DNA of 6,481 nt. Source: Fidelibacterota bacterium. Its GTDB lineage: Bacteria > Fidelibacterota > UBA2242. Shown piece after piece: positions 1-5,725 of this stretch; within the stretch, counting starts at the first letter, position 1, and each line of letters begins with the position of its first letter. The DNA lies in the NCBI GenBank assembly GCA_023133185.1, contig JAGLWX010000353.1, forward strand, positions 1 through 6,481, read 5' to 3'. A program made the translations under genes and the position numbers. The notes under the pieces were generated by a model. The model was not told where the DNA came from. It made no database searches and saw nothing but the letters and a program-made list of their open reading frames with translations.

Positions 1-800
1 GAATCAATAATATCTTCCGCAATTTTATTATATTGAAAACGGGTAAGATTAGTAATCAATGTATCATTCAGACTGCGCCGGTATATAGTATAACTCACTC
101 CGCTTTCCTGATTCCATCTCAGCAGTCGTTCTGTATCTGTCTTTTCGAGTTTCAGATTGCCTGGAGGAAAAGGTATCTCCTTCTTCCTTAAATATAGTTT
201 ATTAAAAATAGGAATATTCAGCATAATAAAATCGGTAATTTTGCGTTCCAATTTTCCCTGCTCTGGCATCTCTGAGTCATAATGGGAAAAAACAACGGAA
301 AATGAATCGCCGACTGTAACTATCGGGTTGTCAAAATTTCCCAGCTCAATTCCATACCAGCCTTGTCCACTAATGTTAGGATCACCAAAAGTCCAACGCG
401 GAGCTTCATCTGTTAATATTTTATCATCATTTCCATTAAGATAAACAATAAAATTTGCTTGAGGCGGCAAACCATAACAGAGGCTGCCACTTGCCTTATA
501 AACATATCCTTTTAAATATGCATAATCCTCTCCAAATTCAAATGAATCCGATTGCATAGCCTCCATTAAAGGACTGTGGTACATCAATTCATAATCATAA
601 AAGCCCTTAGCGTCTTTCTCCCAGCGGTCTTTCCATTCTTTATATGTGGACGGACCCCGCCCATCGGGATCAGTCCATCTCGTTCTGACTATAGGACTTT
701 TTGATTCCTGAGCAAAAATTGTGATAAACGCGAATAGATTGAAAAATATCAGGAATAAAATTAGTCGGGATTTATTTGAATCTGTTGGATTAGACTTCAC
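1..800 (-). CDS. Secreted protein of unknown function with a C-terminal fibronectin-III-like region (partial, 3' end outside window)
   Basis: I do not recognise the family. The frame is open from a GTG at 798-800 to the window edge, giving 266 complete codons without a stop. Residues 1-30 form a signal peptide: a polar, lysine/arginine-containing start, then a hydrophobic run (LILFLIFFNLFAFITIFA) and a likely cut at IFA|QES, so the product is exported. Residues about 36-66 are rich in W, R and D (RTRWTDPDGRG, YKEWKDRW). Residues about 67-200 look beta-rich with many aromatics and glycines. From about residue 210 the pattern PPGNLKLEK...RLLRWNQ...SYTIYRRS resembles the first strands of a fibronectin type III domain. 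The start is uncertain: a GTG with no clear Shine-Dalgarno, and an out-of-frame ATG at 820-822 just upstream (see findings). It begins 35 bases after galK, so it is probably the last visible gene of the operon. A role in extracellular carbohydrate handling is only inferred from context. Confidence 0.72.
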   Translation of the reverse strand, partial: MKSNPTDSNKSRLILFLIFFNLFAFITIFAQESKSPIVRTRWTDPDGRGPSTYKEWKDRWEKDAKGFYDYELMYHSPLMEAMQSDSFEFGEDYAYLKGYVYKASGSLCYGLPPQANFIVYLNGNDDKILTDEAPRWTFGDPNISGQGWYGIELGNFDNPIVTVGDSFSVVFSHYDSEMPEQGKLERKITDFIMLNIPIFNKLYLRKKEIPFPPGNLKLEKTDTERLLRWNQESGVSYTIYRRSLNDTLITNLTRFQYNKIAEDIID

Positions 801-835
801 TTTTAAATTCTTTAAATTTCATTGTAGTAATTGTT

Positions 836-2140
836 CTATAACTCTGCATTTAAGTGGATTGACCCAACAGGTCGAATACTTAAAATTTCTACAGACTTTT
901 CACCAAAAATATCTTTAATCATTTTCAGATAGCCATCTAATATCTCATCAGGTATAAAAACCTGTATAGTTCCGGCAAAGCCCCCGCCATGAACTCTGCA
1001 CGCCCCTTTTCTTTCTGAATTCTTTAAATAATTTTCCGCCAACGCAAGCGCCAAGTTAATGCCCTGTTCAGACGGATTTTTTATTGTGAAACAATTTTGC
1101 AGCCATTTACAGGATGAGCTCCCTGACTCATTGACTAAATCGAGGAAAGTATCGAAATTGCCTTTTTCCAGCGCTTCAACCTGATCCAAAACTCTTTGAT
1201 TATCTTCTAAGAAATGCAAAGCCCTTAAAATGGCGCGGTCCCCGACTTTTGGTCTGAGCTGCCGTACTTTTTCAATTAGATCCTTATGAGTTATATCCCT
1301 ACAGACTTCACCGCCAAGTTCACGTGCCACGGATTTCATTTCCCCCGGTATTGATGCATAATCTTCAGTCAGATCAGCGTGATTCCCACCTGTATCCACT
1401 ACTATCAAACTGTAATCCTGTGCATTTATATCAAAATCTACTTTCGTAACAATAGGATTTTTAGAATCTCTAAAATCAATTGAGACAATACCTCCCACTG
1501 CAATAGTCAATTGATCCATTAATCCGCAGGGTTTGTTGAAATAATTATTCTCGGCATATTGCCCGATTAATGCAATTTCTTTTTTACTGATCTTGCCTTC
1601 ATTGTAAAGGTGATTTATAATAGTTCCAATTAGAACCTCAATAGAAGCAGATGAGCTTAAACCGGAACCTACCATCACATTGCTGGAAATACAGGCGTTG
1701 AATCCACCAATATTATATCCCAATTCTTTAAACCGTGCTGCTATTCCCCGTATAAGAGCCGTTGTCGTTCCCTCTTCTTCCTTCTTTGGTTCAAGATCAT
1801 CTAGCACTACTTTAAATGGATCAGTGTAACCCTCCGAATTAATTGTAACCGTGTTGTTACGAGTTTCGGTAACAGCTGCTATTGAATCCAGATTGATAGT
1901 GGCGGCTAATACCCTGCCGGCATTATGGTCGGTATGATTTCCACCGATTTCGGTTCTGCCGGGCGCACTGAAAAGATGAACAGGAGTTGAAAAAAAGTAA
2001 TTTTGATACTGTTTTATTATTTTTCCATATCTTCGAATTTGCTTTTGTATAACCCTGTTGTCTTTTCCATAAAGTTTATATAACAATTCTTTAATTTTTG
2101 GAGCATTTAATAGTTTAATCGCATTTATCCTATTTTGCAT
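836..2140 (-). CDS. galK: Galactokinase (GHMP kinase family)
   Basis: This cytoplasmic enzyme phosphorylates alpha-D-galactose with ATP to galactose-1-phosphate, the first committed Leloir step. The 434-residue product carries the three GHMP-kinase motifs. The galactokinase signature is at residues 59-81 (APGRTEIGGNHTDH, with R62, H69 and D71). The glycine/serine-rich ATP loop is at 156-167 (MVGSGLSSSASI). The C-terminal motif is at 379-391 (GACRVHGGGFAGT). D209 in GLMDQ is the expected catalytic aspartate. The signature is the RTEIGGNHTDH variant, in which the usual GE-H-TDY glutamate is replaced by N68. The N-terminal lead before the signature is about 58 residues, longer than in the E. coli enzyme. 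The ATG follows a purine-rich stretch (AAAGAAAGAGAT) and lies 32 bases after the epimerase stop, so the two genes are probably co-transcribed. Family assignment is firm. Strict preference for galactose over a related sugar is inferred from galT and the epimerase next door. Confidence 0.94.
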   Translation of the reverse strand: MQNRINAIKLLNAPKIKELLYKLYGKDNRVIQKQIRRYGKIIKQYQNYFFSTPVHLFSAPGRTEIGGNHTDHNAGRVLAATINLDSIAAVTETRNNTVTINSEGYTDPFKVVLDDLEPKKEEEGTTTALIRGIAARFKELGYNIGGFNACISSNVMVGSGLSSSASIEVLIGTIINHLYNEGKISKKEIALIGQYAENNYFNKPCGLMDQLTIAVGGIVSIDFRDSKNPIVTKVDFDINAQDYSLIVVDTGGNHADLTEDYASIPGEMKSVARELGGEVCRDITHKDLIEKVRQLRPKVGDRAILRALHFLEDNQRVLDQVEALEKGNFDTFLDLVNESGSSSCKWLQNCFTIKNPSEQGINLALALAENYLKNSERKGACRVHGGGFAGTIQVFIPDEILDGYLKMIKDIFGEKSVEILSIRPVGSIHLNAEL

Positions 2141-2172
2141 ACTATCTCTTTCTTTAATACTGCCTACCGCTA

Positions 2173-3123
2173 CTATTCTATACTCACACCGTAGCTTGCT
2201 TTGAAAGATTCATTCGGCTGAAGAACTATAAGACCCTTTTTGTTATTAAAACCGTTTATTTTACACGTCATCGGTTCAATCGCGATCGATTTTCTTGAGG
2301 GGGGAATATAAATTTGCAGGTAGTTATATTTCCATTTGCCGGTCTCCTGCCAGATTTTAATATTCAGGTCAGTTTCAGGGTCATAAATTTCCGTTGAAAC
2401 ACATCCACCATTTTGCGTAATTCTAAATCCTGTATCTAGTTTTGTATCGCCGATTTTTGCTAATTTAATATAATCATTATAGAGTAATCGCTTCCCCGTT
2501 GGAATCATTCTTGAATCGACATCCGTTATATATTTTGCAGGTATCTTTAGCATCAGTTCATCAACTTTACCACTTGCTTTAAAATATGGATGCCAGCCGT
2601 CTCCAACCGGTATTTTACAACTGTCGATATTCTTAATTTCAGTTGTACACTTGAATCCTTTTTCAGTGGTTAGGAAATAAGTTAATATTAGTTTCGTTTT
2701 AAACGGATAACCTGGAAGTGAACTATCATATACATATTCAAATTCCACTGATGCGTATTTATCCCTTATCTCTTTATTTTTTAGAGTAAGTTTTGTATTC
2801 CAGGCAAAACCGTGGATTGCATGATTCTCATCAGGCTTGTTGATCGGCAATTGATATTCTTTCCCGTTGAAGAAGTATTTTCCATCTTCTATTCTGTTGG
2901 GAAAGGGAGTAAGTTTTGCGCCTTTAAAGTAGTCATGTTCGGCTATTTCCAGAGGCGTCTGGTAGCCGTCTAAAATTGAGTATAACTTAGCTTCTTTTTC
3001 TAAAACAATTTCATTGATATTCCCGCCAAACTCGGGGATAATTGAAATGTATTCTTTAGTGTCAGAATTTATAATTTTGATTTTTGTGAATTTGCCGAAT
3101 GGCTCTTTTACAATTTTAAACAT
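2173..3123 (-). CDS. galM: Aldose 1-epimerase (galactose mutarotase)
   Basis: This enzyme interconverts the beta and alpha anomers of galactose or glucose, feeding alpha-galactose to GalK. The 316-residue length is typical of the aldose 1-epimerase family. The conserved sites are in order: R77 in PFPNRIEDGKY; H104 in NHAIHGFAW, the expected general-acid-side histidine; H178 in GWHPYF, the second catalytic histidine; D230 in KLDTGF, a probable sugar-binding aspartate; and E283 in AIEPMT, the catalytic base. Residues are therefore complete for activity. No signal peptide is visible, so it is cytoplasmic. The ATG is preceded by a purine-rich AGAAGAAAG about 2-10 bases upstream. It is separated from galT by the largest gap of the cluster, which carries a candidate promoter of its own. 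Substrate choice (galactose, glucose or another aldose) cannot be read from the sequence; the neighbours favour galactose. Confidence 0.9.
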   Translation of the reverse strand: MFKIVKEPFGKFTKIKIINSDTKEYISIIPEFGGNINEIVLEKEAKLYSILDGYQTPLEIAEHDYFKGAKLTPFPNRIEDGKYFFNGKEYQLPINKPDENHAIHGFAWNTKLTLKNKEIRDKYASVEFEYVYDSSLPGYPFKTKLILTYFLTTEKGFKCTTEIKNIDSCKIPVGDGWHPYFKASGKVDELMLKIPAKYITDVDSRMIPTGKRLLYNDYIKLAKIGDTKLDTGFRITQNGGCVSTEIYDPETDLNIKIWQETGKWKYNYLQIYIPPSRKSIAIEPMTCKINGFNNKKGLIVLQPNESFKASYGVSIE

Positions 3124-3151
3124 GCTTTCTTCTTTTATTTTTCATTTGATC

Positions 3152-3169
3152 TTTTAAACGATTGCAATA
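3152..3169 (-). promoter_or_regulatory. Possible LacI-family operator upstream of galM
   Basis: The stretch contains ATTGCAATCGTTTAAA on the coding strand, with the central CG and flanking A/T-rich half-sites seen in many LacI/GalR-type operators. It begins right at the transcription start predicted from the promoter at 3177-3206, a classic repression position. The symmetry is imperfect: the TGCAAT half does not match the TTTAAA half well. No regulator gene is in the window, so this stays tentative. Confidence 0.22.
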
Positions 3170-3176
3170 CTTTTTT

Positions 3177-3206
3177 ATTATATTCCCCCTTACCACTTAA
3201 TGACAA
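3177..3206 (-). promoter_or_regulatory. Sigma70-like promoter for galM-galK
   Basis: On the minus strand a TTGTCA box (complement of 3201-3206, five of six matches to TTGACA) is followed after 18 bases by a perfect TATAAT (complement of 3177-3182). Transcription would start near 3170 and leave a leader of roughly 47 bases before the galM ATG. The -35 box lies inside the first AATGAC repeat. This would allow galM, galK and the downstream gene to be transcribed independently of the symporter and galT. In AT-rich DNA a chance match is possible, and Bacteroidetes use different boxes. Confidence 0.4.
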
Positions 3207-3227
3207 CAAATGACTATTGAATGACCA
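3189..3227. repeat. Direct repeat copy 1 (AATGAC-type) in the galT-galM gap
   Basis: This is the first of two near-identical copies (the other is at 3291-3330) whose corresponding AATGAC units lie about 102 bases apart. It contains AATGAC at 3199, 3209 and 3220, spaced 10 and 11 bases. Compared with copy 2 it has about two isolated substitutions and one short divergent patch with a one-base length difference in the middle. It overlaps the -35 box of the putative galM promoter. Confidence 0.75.
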
Positions 3228-3248
3228 CTTAATTACTTTCAATTATTC

Positions 3249-3272
3249 CTCCAAAAGGAGTCCCCTTGGGAC
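3249..3272. other. Cluster of overlapping small hairpins between the two repeats
   Basis: CTCC-AAAA-GGAG (3249-3260) and GTCCC-CTT-GGGAC (3260-3272) are adjoining perfect stems of 4 and 5 base pairs that share base 3260, so both cannot form fully together. A third, imperfect fold pairs 3251-3258 with 3262-3269 (six pairs, two A-C mismatches, loop AGT). There is no following U-tract on the minus-strand transcript, so this is not a standard intrinsic terminator. It sits centrally between the two direct repeats, as in a small palindromic intergenic element. Confidence 0.5.
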
Positions 3273-3290
3273 AATTTCACTATGTCACCT

Positions 3291-3330
3291 CTTACAACTT
3301 AATGACTATAAAATGACTATTGAATAACCA
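3291..3330. repeat. Direct repeat copy 2 (AATGAC-type), just after the galT stop
   Basis: This is the second copy of the repeat at 3189-3227. It carries AATGAC at 3301 and 3312 and the degenerate AATAAC at 3323, each 11 bases apart. It ends two bases before the galT stop codon complement, so it would be in the 3' untranslated part of the galT message. Confidence 0.75.
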
Positions 3331-3332
3331 AT

Positions 3333-4394
3333 TTATAGTTGAGCAGGTAATTGTCCTTTCTTTGCATTGTAATGAATCTCCGATAGTTTTCTCAAGTTAT
3401 TGGCAGCCTGTTCGGGAGTAATATCACGTTGCACTTCAGAAAGCATTTCATATCCGACTATAAATTTTTTAACGGCGCTCGATCGTAGAAGTGGCGGGTA
3501 GAAATGAGCATGCAATTGCCAGTGTGTGTAATCTCCCAAATCTGTTGGAGCGCCATGCCATCCCATTGTATAAGGAAAAGAAATGTTAAAAAGATTATCG
3601 TATTTTACGAGCAGGCTTTTAAGAATTTTAGCAAGGCTTTCTCTTTCTACAGTTGTAAGGTCAGGCAACCGCAAAACATGTCGGCGAGGCAAAAGCAGAG
3701 TCTCAAAGGGCCAAACCGCCCAAAACGGAACAACAACCATCCAATGTTCATTTTCTACAACAATCCGGTCTTTCTGCTCAGATTCTAATTTTATATAGTC
3801 TGCTAACATAATAGAACCATTTTCTTTAAAATATGAGAATTGCTGTTGATTCTCCTTGAATGGTTCATTGGGAAGCGCTGTTCCCGCCCATACCTGACCA
3901 TGCGGATGTAGGTTTGAACAGCCCATCAATTCGCCCTTATTTTCAAATATCTGTACCCAGCGATACCGTTTACCCAGCTCATTGATCTGATCAGCCCAAA
4001 TATCAACCACACTTTGGATTTCCTCAACAGACATTTCTGCTAAGGTAAGATCATGGCGAGGTGAGAAACATATAACCCGACAGGTGCCTTGCAGACTTTC
4101 ACTTTGCATTAAAGGATTAGAGTAACTTTTTACATCCGGAGTGTCTGGAAGTAACGCTGCAAAATCATTGGTAAATACATACGTGGAGGAATATTTAGGA
4201 TTTCTTTCTCCATTTGCCCTGATATTTTCAGGACACAGATAACACTCCGGGTCATATGAAGGTCGATTAACCGGAGAAGTTGGTTCCTGTTTTCCCTGCC
4301 ATGGTCGTTTAGTTCGATGTGGCGATACTAAGACCCATTCTCTTGTAAGAGGATTGTAGCGTCTGTGAGGATAGTCTGAAAAACTAAATTGCAT
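3333..4394 (-). CDS. galT: Galactose-1-phosphate uridylyltransferase
   Basis: This cytoplasmic enzyme transfers UMP from UDP-glucose to galactose-1-phosphate, giving UDP-galactose and glucose-1-phosphate. The 353-residue product follows the classical E. coli-type family, with key residues offset by one from that enzyme. The structural zinc site is C51 and C54 in CYLCPENIRANGE, with H114 (SPRHDLTL) and H163. The active-site HPHGQ covers 163-167, with H165 as the nucleophile that carries UMP and Q167 beside it. The second metal site is E181, H280 (GWHGAP), H295 and H297 (HWQLHAHFYPPLLR). All expected ligands are present, so it should be active. It starts 37 bases after the M24-like gene without a good Shine-Dalgarno (the upstream GGAG is about 23 bases away), which suggests translational coupling or a start of the weak-SD type. 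It is followed by the structured 209-base gap before galM. Confidence 0.96.
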   Translation of the reverse strand: MQFSFSDYPHRRYNPLTREWVLVSPHRTKRPWQGKQEPTSPVNRPSYDPECYLCPENIRANGERNPKYSSTYVFTNDFAALLPDTPDVKSYSNPLMQSESLQGTCRVICFSPRHDLTLAEMSVEEIQSVVDIWADQINELGKRYRWVQIFENKGELMGCSNLHPHGQVWAGTALPNEPFKENQQQFSYFKENGSIMLADYIKLESEQKDRIVVENEHWMVVVPFWAVWPFETLLLPRRHVLRLPDLTTVERESLAKILKSLLVKYDNLFNISFPYTMGWHGAPTDLGDYTHWQLHAHFYPPLLRSSAVKKFIVGYEMLSEVQRDITPEQAANNLRKLSEIHYNAKKGQLPAQL

Positions 4395-4431
4395 TATTAT
4401 TAATACTCGTTAATCCACTCCATATTCTTGC

Positions 4432-5667
4432 TTAGCGGATTAATATATCCGGCTGTTGGTATATTTTGTCATTAATGGTAATCGATATCATAGGCCAATC
4501 TTTAGATACTGTGACGACTTCAAAACCGTCTTTATAAGAGATGATTGTATCCTCAATTTTAGCGCCTGTAATTGTGGGATTCCATGCAAATGCCTGATTC
4601 TCCTGAACAGTTCCTTCAATACCGGGATAAATGCAATATTCCCGATCATTGTAACCGGTTGCTCCACCCTGGTGATGTTTCTGCCATTCGTCTTCAAAGC
4701 CAACTTTAGCATACCACGTCTTACACTCCTCAAAGATCTCGGCAAGTGGTTTCCCCGGAACTGTAGCGGCTTCATAATGAGCATTGACAATCGCTGTTGC
4801 CTGAAGTTTTTTTGCAAGTTCTTCAGGGAGCGGACCAAAATGGACAAAACGGGTGACAGCTATCGGCATTCCCCATTTTTCAGCAACGACATTGACCATT
4901 GCGTAATTCTTCAATTTTGCTCCACCGGCAAGCGCATGACGGTAATTGTAAATACGTTCATCCACCGCAATTAAAAGAACTGTAGGAAAAATACCTCTTG
5001 CGCGCAGTGCATTGACGGTCATATATTCAATCTCAAATTCGTCCATACCCGGTTTGAGTGTTCTGCAAACTTCGGCAACAGCTTCAGTCGTTTCTCTGCC
5101 TAACCATTTATACCTTATAATTTCAGTATCGGTCAAACTATAGCGCAATTTCGCAAATTGGTCCGATTTTAAAACTGTTCCCGGATATTCAATATCGCTC
5201 CCGATTCTTCCACCGTCAGCCAATTCATAAATGATCTTGCTGCGGACATCTTTTAAAGGATTGGATTCGTACCAATTATACATTATCAATTCATATCCTA
5301 AATCTTCTAAAGATTCATCCATTAATCTTCCCGCTTCACTACCATTACAAATAACATATTTTTCACCATTTCTCATTATTAAAAGTGATGCGGATCCAAC
5401 ATCTTTATTAAGGACGATCTGGTTATTTGTAAGACCGGCGGTCATCCAGTAAACATTTCGGACTTGAGTTAATAGAATTCCCTTTAATCCTTCTTCGTCT
5501 ATAAATTTATTCACCTGTTCCATTTTGATAGCGATTTCCGCGTTGATTTCTTCTTCAGTTAATAGGTATTGCGGATTATCTGCCCATTGACTTTTACTAC
5601 CACAGCTAACGACGATTAGCAGGCATAAAATCAACACAAACAAAAGACCTCTATGATTTCTTTTCAT
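4432..5667 (-). CDS. M24 (Xaa-Pro peptidase/creatinase-like) lipoprotein lacking the metal ligands
   Basis: The 411-residue product has a lipoprotein signal: MKRNHR, a hydrophobic run to residue 20, then VVSC with C22 as the lipid-carrying cysteine. Residues about 35-180 match a creatinase/prolidase N-terminal domain (VYWMTAGLT). Residues about 190-390 match the M24 pita-bread fold (LKPGMDEFEIE, VTRFVHFG, IEDTIIS). Of the five metal ligands, only the last glutamate remains (E372). The expected aspartates are N259 and A270, the histidine is G335 in HHQGGATGY, and the first glutamate is N363. H244 and H331, outer active-site histidines of the fold, are kept. It is therefore probably not a metallopeptidase; a metal-free creatinase-like hydrolase or a binding protein are alternatives. 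I chose the inner ATG because AGGGGG lies six bases before it and the lipoprotein signal starts there; an ATG 24 bases upstream (5691) is less likely. It sits between the symporter and galT. Confidence 0.85.
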   Translation of the reverse strand: MKRNHRGLLFVLILCLLIVVSCGSKSQWADNPQYLLTEEEINAEIAIKMEQVNKFIDEEGLKGILLTQVRNVYWMTAGLTNNQIVLNKDVGSASLLIMRNGEKYVICNGSEAGRLMDESLEDLGYELIMYNWYESNPLKDVRSKIIYELADGGRIGSDIEYPGTVLKSDQFAKLRYSLTDTEIIRYKWLGRETTEAVAEVCRTLKPGMDEFEIEYMTVNALRARGIFPTVLLIAVDERIYNYRHALAGGAKLKNYAMVNVVAEKWGMPIAVTRFVHFGPLPEELAKKLQATAIVNAHYEAATVPGKPLAEIFEECKTWYAKVGFEDEWQKHHQGGATGYNDREYCIYPGIEGTVQENQAFAWNPTITGAKIEDTIISYKDGFEVVTVSKDWPMISITINDKIYQQPDILIR

Positions 5668-5673
5668 TTCCAA

Positions 5674-5679
5674 CCCCCT
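5674..5679 (-). promoter_or_regulatory. Ribosome binding site that fixes the start of the M24-like lipoprotein
   Basis: On the coding strand AGGGGG is followed by a six-base spacer and the ATG at 5665-5667. It is the strongest Shine-Dalgarno-like site in the window. It lies inside the eight-codon extension that the upstream ATG at 5691 would add, so it argues for the inner start. Confidence 0.65.
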
Positions 5680-5725
5680 ACATTTATTCATTGATCACAG
5701 TGTATAAATCCTATATTTTTATATT

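Noticed and set aside
721..918. Plus-strand open frame of 65 codons overlapping the galK end and the start of the secreted protein
   Set aside because: It is antisense to two better supported genes, has no family features, and its codons are the complement of conserved protein sequence.
3249..3272. An intrinsic terminator after galT
   Set aside because: The stems are only 4-5 base pairs and no U-rich tract follows on the minus-strand transcript.
3189..3330. The AATGAC repeats as a CRISPR array
   Set aside because: There are only two long copies separated by about 63 bases, each internally repetitive at 10-11 bases, with no series of equal spacers and no cas genes.
3504..3798. Two overlapping plus-strand open frames inside galT
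   Set aside because: They lie fully antisense to conserved galT residues, including metal-site positions, and show no ribosome binding site or recognisable protein features.
4400..4423. Seven-codon frame (MEWINEY) between the M24-like gene and galT, considered as a leader peptide
   Set aside because: It has no convincing ribosome binding site, no runs of regulatory codons and no attenuator hairpin; a frame this short is expected by chance.
4456..4974. Plus-strand frame of 172 codons and a minus-strand frame of 119 codons inside the M24-like gene
   Set aside because: Both overlap the conserved M24 domain in other frames and read as low-quality, cysteine- or arginine-rich shadow translations.
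5668..5691. Eight-codon N-terminal extension of the M24-like lipoprotein from the ATG at 5691
   Set aside because: The extension would put MNKCRGLE before the lipoprotein signal and would place the strong AGGGGG ribosome binding site inside the coding region; the inner ATG fits better.
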